DNA of 64,000 bases, taken from Trinickia dabaoshanensis. Lineage in GTDB: Bacteria; Pseudomonadota; Gammaproteobacteria; Burkholderiales; Burkholderiaceae. The stretch is from assembly GCF_002879885.1 (NCBI RefSeq), contig NZ_PNYA01000025.1:56751-120750 (forward strand), in the 5' to 3' direction. The notes under the pieces are model-generated. The model searched no databases and was not told the DNA's origin. It saw only the letters and a program-made list of their open reading frames with translations. A program made the translations under genes and the position numbers. Numbering within the stretch: the stretch's first letter is position 1; each line of letters opens with the position of its first letter. Positions 16,595 through 25,602 of this stretch are shown here, in pieces.

Positions 16595-17536
16595 CTACGG
16601 ATGCGGCGCCGGCTCGAATTTCCGCGAACTGGACGATGCGTCGTGGGCGGAGGCTGTGCAAAGCGCTAAAAAGCCCGCGGCCACGCGCGATGGCGCACCC
16701 TCATGCGGCACGAGGATCGAGAAGTGGCGCGTGAGCGGTTCGGGAACGATCGACAGTTGCACGAGCGCGCCGTCCTCGTGCCGCATCGACATGGCGGAGA
16801 CGAAGCCCACCCCCATCCCCGCGCGCACGGCCTCCTTCACGCCCTCGACGCCCGCCACGTTCAAGGCGACTTGCATGGCGAGACCGGCCGCCTCGTACGA
16901 CTGCTCGACGAACTGCCGCACACCCGAGCCCTCTTCCCGCATCACGATCGGGTACCGGCCCACGTCCGCCAACGTCGGATTCGCGCCTTCGTGCACGGCC
17001 CGTTCCGCCAGCGGGTGGCCACGCGGTACGATCGCTACGACCGAGTCCTCGCGCCACATCCTTACGCCCGTGCCTTCCGGCAAATCCGTCCCGACCGGCC
17101 CTTCGATCATTGCGATGTCGAGCGCCCCGAGCGAAGCAACGATTTCACCCGTATTGCCGCCCGCGGTCTGAATCTCGACTTCGGGATACCGGCGCTGGAA
17201 CTCGGCGATCAAGTACGGCAGCAGATAGCTGGCGATCGTCGTACTCGCCCCGATACGCAAGGTGCCACGCCCAACGCCCCGCAGTGCGTCGCGATACGCC
17301 TGCGCCTGGTGGAACGCGTCACGCACTTTCAGCGCGTACTCGGCCAGTTGCGCACCGCTTGGCGTCAGCCGGACGCCTCGGCCGTCGCGCCGGTAAAGCG
17401 GCTCGCCGAATTCCTCCTGCAATTGGCGCAACTGCCCCGATACCGCGGGCTGCGACAAATGAAGCGCCTCGGCCGCGCGGCTGATGTTCAAGCGCTCGGC
17501 AACGGCAGCGAAAGTTATCAGTTGATCGGGTGTCAT
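16595..17536 (-). CDS. LysR family regulator, YeiE-like
   Basis: 313 residues. The LysR helix-turn-helix is at about residues 3-60 (LITFAAVAERLNISRAAEALHLSQPAVSGQLRQL), followed by a CbbR/CysB-type effector domain with IGASTTIASYLLP and GGNTGEIVASL. It is divergent from a YeiH-type exporter gene with 116 bases between start codons, the same arrangement as E. coli yeiE-yeiH, where YeiE responds to sulfite. A 7-bp inverted repeat lies just upstream of its start. The gene may control sulfur-anion export; that is by analogy. The C-terminus carries a serine-rich tail. Confidence 0.8.
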   Translation of the reverse strand: MTPDQLITFAAVAERLNISRAAEALHLSQPAVSGQLRQLQEEFGEPLYRRDGRGVRLTPSGAQLAEYALKVRDAFHQAQAYRDALRGVGRGTLRIGASTTIASYLLPYLIAEFQRRYPEVEIQTAGGNTGEIVASLGALDIAMIEGPVGTDLPEGTGVRMWREDSVVAIVPRGHPLAERAVHEGANPTLADVGRYPIVMREEGSGVRQFVEQSYEAAGLAMQVALNVAGVEGVKEAVRAGMGVGFVSAMSMRHEDGALVQLSIVPEPLTRHFSILVPHEGAPSRVAAGFLALCTASAHDASSSSRKFEPAPHP

Positions 17537-17546
17537 CGCGGGAGAA

Positions 17547-17565
17547 ATATCGGTAATGCCGATAT
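17547..17565. promoter_or_regulatory. Inverted repeat in the LysR-yeiH divergent promoter
   Basis: ATATCGG (17547-17553), TAATG, CCGATAT (17559-17565). It contains the T-N11-A symmetry of LysR sites and lies 11 bases upstream of the regulator start, where autoregulatory LysR sites are commonly found. Confidence 0.6.
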
Positions 17566-17652
17566 ATTACGTCACAAATGACGATTTTTCATAAGCTTAT
17601 ATCTAATTTAGGATTGGACCATCGCAATCGAGTCCGCCTAGAGGCACCCCAG

Positions 17653-18729
17653 ATGTCCCATTCGCCTACCCTGTCACATTCGTCTTCGATAACGTCGCAT
17701 GGCCAGCTCAACGGCATCTTGTTCGTCGCGCTGTTCGCCGCCGCCGTCATCCGGTTGGCCGCCTTGCCCGCCATTGCTGGGTTGGGCGTTAGTCCGCTGA
17801 TCGTCGGTATCGTCGGCGGCGCCCTCTACGGCAATACGTTGCGCGCCGGTATGCCCGCGCACTGGGCGGCCGGCGTGAATTTCTCGGCGCGCAAGCTGCT
17901 GCGTATCGCGGTAGCGTTTTTCGGGCTGCGCGTCAGCCTCCAAGAAATCGCGCAGGTCGGGCTTCCCGGGCTGACCGAGTCGGTGCTGATCGTCGTCAGC
18001 ACGCTCGTGCTCGGGACGTGGCTCGGCATGAAGCTCATGAAGCTCGATCGCGATACCGCCATTCTCAACGCCGCGGGCAGCGCCATTTGCGGCGCCGCCG
18101 CCGTGCTCGCGTTCGAATCGACGCTGCAGTCGAAGCCGGAAAAAAGCGCCGTCGCGGTGGGCAGCGTGGTGCTGTTCGGCACGCTGTCGATGTTTCTCTA
18201 TCCGCTGATGTACCGTGCCGGCTGGATTCATCTCGACACGCTCGGCGTCGGCCTGTTCTTCGGCGGCACGATTCACGAGGTGGCGCAGGTCGTCGGCGCG
18301 GCCAGCAACGTCGGCGCGGAGGCCACCCATATCGCCACGATCGTCAAAATGACGCGCGTCATGCTGCTCGTGCCGGTACTGCTGTTGCTCGGTGTTTGGC
18401 TGGCGCGCTCGGCTCGCCGCGATGCGGGCGGCGCATCCGGCCAGACGCACGGCTCGCGCAAAATCGCCGTGCCTTGGTTCGCGCTCGGCTTTCTGGCTTG
18501 CGTGCTCGTGAACTCTCTGCACGTCTTGCCCGCTCTCGCCACGCAAGCCGTCAACGCGCTCGATACCTTCGCGCTCACCATGGCGATGACGGCCCTCGGC
18601 ATCGAAACGCATATATCGCAAGTGCGCAAAGCAGGCCCGCGCGCGCTGGCCACCGGTTTCATCCTCTACGTTTGGTTGATCGCCGGCGGCTTGGCTATTA
18701 CTTGGGGCGTCCAGCACGTGTTCGCCTGA
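17653..18729 (+). CDS. yeiH: YeiH family putative sulfate/sulfite exporter
   Basis: 358 residues, about ten membrane helices, UPF0324/PSE family. GVSPLIVGIVGGALYGN, FSARKLLRIAVAFFGLRVSL and LNAAGSAICGAAAVLAFE are well-conserved blocks, and a FFGGTIHEVAQVVGA segment follows. E. coli YeiH is annotated as a putative sulfate exporter. I used the ATG at 17653, preceded by AGAGG, giving a serine/histidine-rich N-terminal tail; the frame is open to 17578, where no ribosome site is seen. The transport substrate is inferred from family and from the divergent LysR gene. Confidence 0.8.
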   Translation: MSHSPTLSHSSSITSHGQLNGILFVALFAAAVIRLAALPAIAGLGVSPLIVGIVGGALYGNTLRAGMPAHWAAGVNFSARKLLRIAVAFFGLRVSLQEIAQVGLPGLTESVLIVVSTLVLGTWLGMKLMKLDRDTAILNAAGSAICGAAAVLAFESTLQSKPEKSAVAVGSVVLFGTLSMFLYPLMYRAGWIHLDTLGVGLFFGGTIHEVAQVVGAASNVGAEATHIATIVKMTRVMLLVPVLLLLGVWLARSARRDAGGASGQTHGSRKIAVPWFALGFLACVLVNSLHVLPALATQAVNALDTFALTMAMTALGIETHISQVRKAGPRALATGFILYVWLIAGGLAITWGVQHVFA

Positions 18730-18841
18730 TCATGCCGATCGCCCGATCGGGCAGGCCGCGCGCCGCTCCCTCGCGTTGTCGCCCCCCTCACCGGGGAGCG
18801 ATGATAGAGGGGCGGCGCGTCGCCGCTTTCCGGAGATGCAG

Positions 18842-19576
18842 ATGCCTTACGAACTCTATTATTGGAATGGATTGCAAGGCCGCGGCGAATTCGTCCGGCT
18901 CGCCTTGGAAGAGGCCGGGGCGCCTTATGTCGACGTCGTCCGCGGCAGCGAAGACGAAGGCTTGGGCGATGCGGCGATGATGGCGCTGCTGAACAGCAAG
19001 ACGGAGCCATCGATTCCGTTCGCGCCGCCGTTTCTAAAGGACGGGGATCTGATCGTGTCGCACACGGCCAACATCCTGCTCTATTTGGGCCCGAAAATCG
19101 GCCTCGCCCCCGAGACCGATCAGCGTTACGTCGTCCATGGCTTGCAGTTGACCATCGCCGATATGGTGACCGAGGTGCACGATACGCATCACCCGATCGC
19201 GAGCGGCCAGTACTACGAGGACCAAAAAGCGCCGGCCAAGGCGCGGGCGACCGATTTCCTCGCGCATCGCCTGCCCAAGTTCATGCACTACTTCGAGCGC
19301 GTGCTGGCCCAAAATCCGCACGGCGCGCAGCACCTCGTGGGCGAGCGACTGACGTACGTCGACTTGTCGATGTTTCAGTTGATCGAGGGACTCCATTACG
19401 CTTTTCCGCGCGCCACCGCGCGCTTCGCATCGCACTATCCGCGCCTCGCGGCGTTACGCAAAGCCGTCGCGGCGCGTCCGAACATCGCCGCTTATCTGGC
19501 CTCCGATCGCCGCCTGCCGTTCAACGAAACGGGCATTTTCCGGCATTACCCGGAGCTCGATAGTGCCGGCCATTGA
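18842..19576 (+). CDS. Glutathione S-transferase family protein
   Basis: 244 residues. Thioredoxin-like N-domain starting PYELYYWNGLQGRGEFVRLALEEAG (sigma/pi-like, with the Tyr near position 5-6), a cis-proline segment (IPFAPPFL) and an SHTANILLYLG glutathione-binding stretch near residue 75. The helical C-domain follows. GGAG six bases before supports the ATG at 18842; a second ATG is two codons upstream. The C-domain is longer than in compact bacterial GSTs. Conjugation substrate unknown. No operon partner is apparent. Confidence 0.85.
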   Translation: MPYELYYWNGLQGRGEFVRLALEEAGAPYVDVVRGSEDEGLGDAAMMALLNSKTEPSIPFAPPFLKDGDLIVSHTANILLYLGPKIGLAPETDQRYVVHGLQLTIADMVTEVHDTHHPIASGQYYEDQKAPAKARATDFLAHRLPKFMHYFERVLAQNPHGAQHLVGERLTYVDLSMFQLIEGLHYAFPRATARFASHYPRLAALRKAVAARPNIAAYLASDRRLPFNETGIFRHYPELDSAGH

Positions 19577-19679
19577 GCGGTACGGGCAATCCGAGCGGAC
19601 GGGGGCATTCGCGAGCCCCCCGCCGATGCTATGCTTGCGCTCGCGCTAATTTCATCGAACCCGAGCCGACGTTTTCTCA

Positions 19680-21413
19680 GTGCTTTCATTCCTGCTTCGA
19701 CTGCGCGCGCGCGCACAATCGCTGTTTCGTCTATCCGAAGCCCACACGATGCTCGTTTGGGCCGTCGTCGTCGGCGTGCTCGGCGCGTTCGCCACGGTCG
19801 CGTTTCGACATGCGATCGACGCATTCCAATGGGCGTTATCGGGGCGCAGCGGCAGCTTCGTCGCCATGGCGCAAGCCCTGCCCTGGACCGTCCGGTGGTG
19901 GCTGCCGGCCGCGGGAGGATTGATCGCCGGGTTCTTCCTCATCGTCGCCCGGCGCAGCGCCGATAAACAAGCCAATTCGGATTACATGGAAGCCATCACG
20001 ATCGGCGATGGCGTCGTGCCGATTTGGCATAGCGTATGGCGCAGCGTTTCCTCGCTGTTTACGATCGGCTTCGGCGGATCGATCGGCCGCGAAGGGCCGA
20101 TGGTGCAACTCGCCGCGTTGGCAGGCTCCGTCGTCGGCCGCTGCGTCCATTTCGATCCGGCGCGGCTGCGCCTGCTCGTGGCCTGCGGCGCGGCCGCGGG
20201 GATCACCTCCGCTTATAGCGCCCCCATCGCCGGCGCGTTCTTCGTCACGGAAATCGTGTTCGGGTCGATCGCGATGGAGAACTTCGGCCCGATGCTGGTC
20301 TCGTCGGTCGTGGCGAACATCGTCATGCGCGAATTTTCGGGCTATAAGCCGCCGTACGAGATGCCGGTGTTTCCGGCCGTCGCCGGCCCCGAAGTGCTGC
20401 TGTTCGTCGCGCTCGGTCTACTGTGCGGCGCCGTCGCGCCGCAATTTCTCCACCTGATCGAATCCTCGCGCGCCCGCTTTCGGCGCCTGCCGGTGCCGCT
20501 ACCCGTTCGGCTCGCGCTCGGCGGCGTCATCGTCGGCATCATCTCCGTCTGGGTGCCGGAGGTCTGGGGCAACGGCTACAGCGTCGTCAACTCGATCCTG
20601 CACTCGCCTTGGACCTGGAGCGCCCTCCTCGTGGTGCTCGCATGCAAAATCGTCGCGACGGCGGCCACCGTGGGCTCGGGCGCCGTCGGCGGCGTCTTTA
20701 CGCCGACGCTGTTCGTCGGTGCGACGCTCGGGTCGCTGTTCGGCCTGCTCGTCCACGGCTGGTGGCCGCATGGCACCTCGGGCGCATTCGCCTATGCGAT
20801 CGTCGGCATGGGCGCGTTCCTCGCCGGGGCGACGCAAGCCCCGTTGATGGCGATCCTCATGATCTTCGAGATGACGCTCAGTTACCAAGTCGTCTTGCCG
20901 CTGATGCTCTCGTGCGTCGTCGCCTATTTCGTCGCCCGCGCGATCAACAAGACCTCCATGTACGAGGTGACGCTGCGCCGCCATGCCGACGAGCAGGAAC
21001 GCACACGCTTGCGGGCCAGCCAGGTCAGGGAACTCGTCAAGCCCGCCGACACCGTCGTTCGCCTGGACGCGTCCGTGCAGGACATGGCCCGCGTCTTCTT
21101 GGAATACCCGGTCAAATACCTGTACGTCACCGACGACGCGGGGCTTTTCCGCGGCGTCGTGGCCTTGAAGGACATCACCTCCGATCTGCTCGAAAAACGC
21201 GACACCTCGTCACGCACGGCCGCCGACTATCTGCAGCCTCAGTTCGCCGTGCTGACCCCCGAGATGCCGATCGGCACGGCGTTGCAGCATTTCCTCGCAT
21301 TCCAGGGCGAGCGACTGCCCGTCGTCGCGTCCACCGCGGCGCCGACGCTCGTCGGCGCCGTCTACAAGACGACGCTGCTCGACGCCTACCGTCGGATGAA
21401 TCCCGCTATCTGA
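19680..21413 (+). CDS. ClC family chloride channel/antiporter with CBS domains, ClcB-like
   Basis: 577 residues. Eighteen-helix ClC core with the GREGPMVQLAALAG motif (gating glutamate near residue 137), YSAPIAGAFFVTEI and GSGAVGGVFTPTL. The canonical GSGIP segment is replaced by a tract containing ADKQANSDYMEA, as in ClcB-type proteins. Two CBS domains occupy the last 120 or so residues (TVVRLDASVQDMARVFLEYP, FAVLTPEMPIGTALQHF). The frame starts at GTG 19680; an ATG at 19749 would drop the first 23 residues. Moves chloride, possibly against protons. Confidence 0.88.
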   Translation: MLSFLLRLRARAQSLFRLSEAHTMLVWAVVVGVLGAFATVAFRHAIDAFQWALSGRSGSFVAMAQALPWTVRWWLPAAGGLIAGFFLIVARRSADKQANSDYMEAITIGDGVVPIWHSVWRSVSSLFTIGFGGSIGREGPMVQLAALAGSVVGRCVHFDPARLRLLVACGAAAGITSAYSAPIAGAFFVTEIVFGSIAMENFGPMLVSSVVANIVMREFSGYKPPYEMPVFPAVAGPEVLLFVALGLLCGAVAPQFLHLIESSRARFRRLPVPLPVRLALGGVIVGIISVWVPEVWGNGYSVVNSILHSPWTWSALLVVLACKIVATAATVGSGAVGGVFTPTLFVGATLGSLFGLLVHGWWPHGTSGAFAYAIVGMGAFLAGATQAPLMAILMIFEMTLSYQVVLPLMLSCVVAYFVARAINKTSMYEVTLRRHADEQERTRLRASQVRELVKPADTVVRLDASVQDMARVFLEYPVKYLYVTDDAGLFRGVVALKDITSDLLEKRDTSSRTAADYLQPQFAVLTPEMPIGTALQHFLAFQGERLPVVASTAAPTLVGAVYKTTLLDAYRRMNPAI

Positions 21414-21503
21414 CCCGCTCCCGGGGACCACGCGGCCGACGTTCGCCGCGATGGCAAAGCGCCACATATTTTCTACAATGAAAAGCAGGCCGCCGAGCCC
21501 GCC

Positions 21504-21524
21504 GCGCGCCGCCCCCCGGCGCGC
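21504..21524. repeat. 8-bp GC hairpin between clc gene and C45 peptidase gene
   Basis: GCGCGCCG (21504-21511), five C loop, CGGCGCGC (21517-21524). No T-tract. It may slow or stop transcription after the clc gene but does not match an intrinsic terminator. Confidence 0.35.
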
Positions 21525-21565
21525 CCAGCGCAGCCCTTTCGATCGCTAGTCGATCAGGAGCGAAG

Positions 21566-22909
21566 ATGAGCGAACCGTCCCTCGACGCCGTGCGTCGTGA
21601 CCACGCGGGTTGGATTTTCGTGCATATCGAAGGCGAACCGTACGATCGCGGCGAGATGCACGGTAAATTGCTCGCCAATGAAATCAAGAACGCGATCCGA
21701 ACCGCGAAGTACCTGGCGAGTTGGGAGACGGGAGAGGATTTCGAGACTTTCACGAAGGCAGCCGTGTCGCAATTCGCGTCGAAGCTCGACACCGAGTTCG
21801 CCGACGAAATCCAGGGCATCGCCGACGGCGCCAAGCTGCGGTTCGACGAGGTGCTCGCGTGGAACGGCTATATGGATCTGCTGCAAAGTTGGTGGCCCGC
21901 GCAATTGGCCCAGCACCCGACCGAGTTGGACGGCAAGCACTCACCGAGCCGGCGCGGCCATCATTGCAGCGCGTTCATCGCAACGGGCAGCGCGACGCGC
22001 GACGGACGCATCGTCATGGCGCATAACTCTTGGGACCGCTACGCCGCGGGCGATGCGTTCAACGTGGTATTCGACATCGTGCCCGATTCGGGCCACCGCA
22101 TCATCATGCAAGGCCTACCGGGCTGTATCTCGAGTCTGACCGACTTCTGGCTGACCTCGGCCGGGCTCATGGTCACGGAAACGACGGTGTCGAATTTCGC
22201 CGGCTACAACAGCGCCGGCGCGCCGGAGTTCTACCGCTCGCGACGGGCCACGCAATACGCGAACAGCATCGGCGACTGGTGCGAGATGTTCTCGTTATCG
22301 AACAACGGCGGCTACGCCAACAGTTGGCTGCTCGGCGATACGAAAACGGGCGAAATCGCGCGCTACGAACTCGGCCTGCATTATTCAGGGTTCGAGAGCA
22401 CGAAGGACGGCTTTTTCAGCGGTTACAACAGCGCGACCGACCGGAAGATTCGCGACCAGGAATGCGTCCACGAAGGTGAAGGCGAAAACGCGGGCGACGC
22501 GCGCAACAACGGTGCACGCCGCCTGCGGTTCATGCAGCTAGCCGAGATGCACCACGGCAAGATCGACCTCGAGTTGGCCAAACAGATGATCGCCGACCAT
22601 CACGACGTCTATCTGAACCGCGACGACAGCCCGTCTTCGCGCACGATTTGCGGTCACCTCGAACTGGACGACGTACGCTCCGGCGGGACCGATCAGGGTC
22701 CGTTCAATCCATGGGGTGCGAGCGACGGCAAGGTCGTCGATAGCGAGATGGCGCGCGACTTGGCGTTTTGGGCCCGTTGGGGCCACCCGTGCGGAAAACC
22801 ATTCGACGCTCAAGCGTTCATGAAGCGCCATCCGCAGTGGAATTGGCTAAACGGGTATATGCGTGACCGGCCGTCATGGCCTTGGACGCGCTTTGAGGTG
22901 CTGCGTTAG
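21566..22909 (+). CDS. C45 family peptidase / acyltransferase-like NTN hydrolase
   Basis: 447 residues resembling the phospholipase B-like/C45 peptidase group of N-terminal-nucleophile hydrolases. Candidate catalytic cysteine in GHHCSAFIATG near residue 135, with RDGRIVMAHNSWDRY and YANSWLLGDTKTGEIAR further along, which are typical of the Ntn beta-sandwich. It has no signal peptide. In the family, the precursor is autocatalytically cut before the cysteine; whether that occurs here is unknown, as an uncleaved N-terminal region of about 130 residues would be left. Substrate unknown; the neighbours give no pathway. Confidence 0.75.
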   Translation: MSEPSLDAVRRDHAGWIFVHIEGEPYDRGEMHGKLLANEIKNAIRTAKYLASWETGEDFETFTKAAVSQFASKLDTEFADEIQGIADGAKLRFDEVLAWNGYMDLLQSWWPAQLAQHPTELDGKHSPSRRGHHCSAFIATGSATRDGRIVMAHNSWDRYAAGDAFNVVFDIVPDSGHRIIMQGLPGCISSLTDFWLTSAGLMVTETTVSNFAGYNSAGAPEFYRSRRATQYANSIGDWCEMFSLSNNGGYANSWLLGDTKTGEIARYELGLHYSGFESTKDGFFSGYNSATDRKIRDQECVHEGEGENAGDARNNGARRLRFMQLAEMHHGKIDLELAKQMIADHHDVYLNRDDSPSSRTICGHLELDDVRSGGTDQGPFNPWGASDGKVVDSEMARDLAFWARWGHPCGKPFDAQAFMKRHPQWNWLNGYMRDRPSWPWTRFEVLR

Positions 22910-23034
22910 GGCTACGATGGGTCGTGGCCCAGGCACGAGGCGTGCTGCGAAATGTGGCGCAAAGCAAGAGACGTCGGACCCGATCGACCGGTCCGGACGC
23001 ATCGACGCACGCCCTATCGAAAGGAGGTCGAGCG

Positions 23035-23298
23035 ATGAAAGTCTCGACAATGACAACGATGGCCCTACTCTCGGCTTCGTGCTTCGCGGCACCGATACAT
23101 ACCGGCAAATTCGACAGCGCCACGGCTCACGCCGCGTTGGCCGCCGCCCGCGCCAATGCCGCTCCGGTCGCACCGCCCGCGCCGGACGTCATGAGCGATC
23201 CGGGCGCCTTGCGTGGACATTGGCGCCGCATCGCGTTGCCTAAGCAGCATGAACTGGCGAGCCACTTCGCCGCCCATGAACGGAGGGCCCGTACGTGA
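23035..23298 (+). CDS. Small secreted protein
   Basis: 87 residues with a likely signal peptide (KVSTMTTMALLSASCFA). The mature part is alanine/proline-rich (ARANAAPVAPPAPDV) with a basic C-terminus. AAGGAGG (23021-23027) seven bases before the ATG makes the start certain. It overlaps the next gene by GTGA, so they are co-translated. No family recognised; the single cysteine in the signal region does not make a clear lipobox. Confidence 0.65.
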   Translation: MKVSTMTTMALLSASCFAAPIHTGKFDSATAHAALAAARANAAPVAPPAPDVMSDPGALRGHWRRIALPKQHELASHFAAHERRART

Positions 23299-23573
23299 AC
23301 GCACCCGGGAAGCGACAGCCTTCATCCTCGACGGCGAAGACGCCGGACCTGTCGGCCGTGCCGGCCGAGGCGATCGACTTGCAGATCTCCGACGTCCTCG
23401 GCGCGGTGCGATATCCCGCCAATAAGGACCGTCTCGTGGACGCGGCGCGCGACGCCGGTGCGAGCAACGAGCTGCTGGCCATCCTCGATGGCTTGCCCGA
23501 ACAAGACTACGCGGGCGTCGACGACGTCACGCGATTGATCGGCAGCAATTACGGTCCGGGGCTCGGGCTGTAA
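23295..23573 (+). CDS. DUF2795 domain protein
   Basis: 92 residues. DLQISDVLGAVRYPANKDRLVDAARDAGASNELLAILDGLPEQDYAGVDDV matches the small DUF2795 helical domain by its YPxxK..L..A...GA pattern. It follows a disordered serine-rich start. GTG start overlaps the upstream stop. Function unknown; the family is common in Proteobacteria and some members are thought to be stress-related. Confidence 0.7.
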   Translation: MNAPGKRQPSSSTAKTPDLSAVPAEAIDLQISDVLGAVRYPANKDRLVDAARDAGASNELLAILDGLPEQDYAGVDDVTRLIGSNYGPGLGL

Positions 23574-23614
23574 GCGCCCCGCTATGGGCGCCGGGCAAAT
23601 CGCTCGTTCGGCGC

Positions 23615-24232
23615 TCAGTGCGCGCCGAATACCGCCTTGGCGAAGAATCCCGCCAGCACGGCTTCGGTCAGGTCGTCGGTGATGTACTGCGGGTCGCACA
23701 TGCGAAACGACTGGACGCCCTCGCACAGCCCGATCAAACCGAGCGCGAGTACTTCCGCCGGCATCTGCAACGGCGTACCGACACGCTGCGCGAAAGCGCG
23801 CGCATAGCCCGTGAAAAACGCATGCTTTTCGCGCGAGAACGCGTTGAAGTGCACGCGAAACTTCGCATCGCGCGAGGCCAGCAGCTTCGCCTCGGCCCAC
23901 AGCAAGAAGCAGCAGTCGTTCTCGCGGAAAAACTGGCTATAAAACGCGAGCGCGCGTGCCTCCATTTCTTCTCGCGTCGCCCCGTCTTGCAAAATCGAGT
24001 TCAGATCGATCTGCATCCGTTCATGGTCGCGCCGCAACAGCTCCATCAGCAGCTCGGCCTTGCTTCGAAAATTCGAGTAGAACGCCCCGCGGGTGTAACC
24101 GGCCGCTTCCGCGACGTCTTCGACGCTCGCGGCCACGAACCCCTTCTTCATAAAAATCGTCTGCGCAGCATCGAGCAGCCGCAGGCGCGTCTGCTCTTTG
24201 CTCTCTTCACGGGTCAAGCGTTTGCGTTTCAT
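23615..24232 (-). CDS. TetR family regulator of the RND efflux operon
   Basis: 205 residues. The N-terminal TetR helix-turn-helix has RLLDAAQTIFMKKGFVAASVEDVAEAAG followed by YTRGAFYSNFRSKAELL (residues 15-60). The C-terminal ligand domain ends with an LALGLIGLCEGVQ helix. It is divergent from an RND efflux operon, the usual AcrR/TtgR arrangement. The start at ATG 24232 (MKRKRLTREES) is chosen because the frame runs upstream to 24397 without homology. A palindrome at 24281-24296 lies in the shared promoter region. Confidence 0.87.
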   Translation of the reverse strand: MKRKRLTREESKEQTRLRLLDAAQTIFMKKGFVAASVEDVAEAAGYTRGAFYSNFRSKAELLMELLRRDHERMQIDLNSILQDGATREEMEARALAFYSQFFRENDCCFLLWAEAKLLASRDAKFRVHFNAFSREKHAFFTGYARAFAQRVGTPLQMPAEVLALGLIGLCEGVQSFRMCDPQYITDDLTEAVLAGFFAKAVFGAH

Positions 24233-24280
24233 GACGCGCAGTTTAGCACCATCGTTCAATTTAATCCGGCTTTGCATCCA

Positions 24281-24301
24281 AATACATACCTGTATTAGAA
24301 T
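24281..24301. promoter_or_regulatory. TetR operator and -10 element of the efflux operon
   Basis: AATACA (24281-24286), TACC, TGTATT (24291-24296): 6-bp perfect arms, centred near 24288. It directly abuts TAGAAT (24296-24301), a 5/6 match to the -10 consensus facing the efflux genes. A bound repressor there would block the promoter. Confidence 0.65.
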
Positions 24302-24417
24302 CCGCTCCTGTAGTTGGAACCGGGTCCGGCGGCGATCGCTCCGAGCGCCGCGCGGCCCTTGCCTTGCGAGCCTCACGCGCTTGCTCGGTTCGCACATCTC
24401 TTTTGCGTGGGGTCATC

Positions 24418-25602
24418 GTGATTCGTCCCGGACTAGATGCGCCGAGTCAGGCGCGCTTGCAGGTCAACAGCATCCAGTTACTCGCGTCGCGCGCGGCTTG
24501 GCGGCGATACGCTCTGGCGGCGGCCGTATGCGGGGCGCTCGCGCTCGCCGGTTGCCACCAGCGCGCCCCCGTCGCGACGGCGCCCCGCCCCGTGGTCGCC
24601 GTGGCCGTCCACCCCGACGGCATCCCGCCTAACGAAAGCTTGCCGGGCGATATCGAAGCGCGCTACAACACGCCGCTCTCGTTTCGCGTAGGCGGCAAGA
24701 TCGTCGAGCGCAACGTCCGGCTCGGGGATACGGTCAAGAAGGGGCAAGTCCTCGCTCGGCTCGATCCGGCCGATTTGCAAAAGAATCTGGCCAACGCGCA
24801 GGCACAGCTCGACAGCACGCAACACCGCCTTGTCTACGCGAAACAGCAGCTCGATCGCGATACCGCGCAGGCGCACGAAAAACTGATCGCGCCCGCCCAG
24901 CTCGAGCAGACGCAGGACGCGTATGCTTCGGCCGCCGCCCAACGCGACGCCGCGCAGGCGCAACTCGCGCTCGCGCGCAATCAACTCGACTACGCCGAAC
25001 TCGTCGCGGATCACGCGGGGGTCATCACAGCCGAGCAAGCCGATACAGGACAGAACGTCGCGGCCGGGCAAGCCGTCTATGCGCTGGCGTGGTCGGGCGA
25101 GGTCGACGTCGTGTGCGACGCGCCCGAAAGCGCGCTGAACTCGCTGAGCACCGGCGCCACGGCCCAAGTGACACTACCGGCCTTACCGGGCAAGGCGTTC
25201 ACGGCGCACGTGCGCGAAATCGCACCCGCGGCCGATCCGCAAAGCCGCACTTACCGCGTGAAACTGACGCTCGCCGCCCCCGACGCCCAGGTGCGCCTCG
25301 GCATGACCGCGCAAATCGATTTTGCCGCCACCCGGGCGCAGACGGGCCCGCACCCGTTCACACTGCCCGTGACCTCGCTCTTCCATAGCGGCGGCACGCC
25401 GGCGGTGTGGGTCGTGCACGCGGGCACGGACACGCTAGAGTTGCGGCGCGTGACGGTCGGACGCTACGACGAACGCACGTTTTCCGTGACGCAAGGCCTG
25501 CAAGACGGCGATCGCGTGCTCTACCAAGGCGTTCGCACCGTGAGCGCAGGCGAGCACGTCCGCGTGGTTCCCCCGCTGCATCCGGAGGACTTCGCATCAT
25601 GA
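24418..25602 (+). CDS. RND efflux membrane-fusion (periplasmic adaptor) lipoprotein
   Basis: About 394 residues. A basic stretch and hydrophobic segment (RYALAAAVCGALALAGC) ends in an LAGC lipobox, so this is an inner-membrane-anchored lipoprotein. Biotinyl-lipoyl and hairpin regions follow (RVGGKIVERNVRLGDTVKKGQVLARLD, then a coiled-coil of about 60 residues, LARNQLDYAELVADHAGVI). It bridges the RND pump and the outer-membrane channel. The start is not certain: GTG 24418 has a GGGG-type site before it, and a TTG at 24364 is also open. Its TGA overlaps the next ATG (25599). Confidence 0.88.
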   Translation: MIRPGLDAPSQARLQVNSIQLLASRAAWRRYALAAAVCGALALAGCHQRAPVATAPRPVVAVAVHPDGIPPNESLPGDIEARYNTPLSFRVGGKIVERNVRLGDTVKKGQVLARLDPADLQKNLANAQAQLDSTQHRLVYAKQQLDRDTAQAHEKLIAPAQLEQTQDAYASAAAQRDAAQAQLALARNQLDYAELVADHAGVITAEQADTGQNVAAGQAVYALAWSGEVDVVCDAPESALNSLSTGATAQVTLPALPGKAFTAHVREIAPAADPQSRTYRVKLTLAAPDAQVRLGMTAQIDFAATRAQTGPHPFTLPVTSLFHSGGTPAVWVVHAGTDTLELRRVTVGRYDERTFSVTQGLQDGDRVLYQGVRTVSAGEHVRVVPPLHPEDFAS

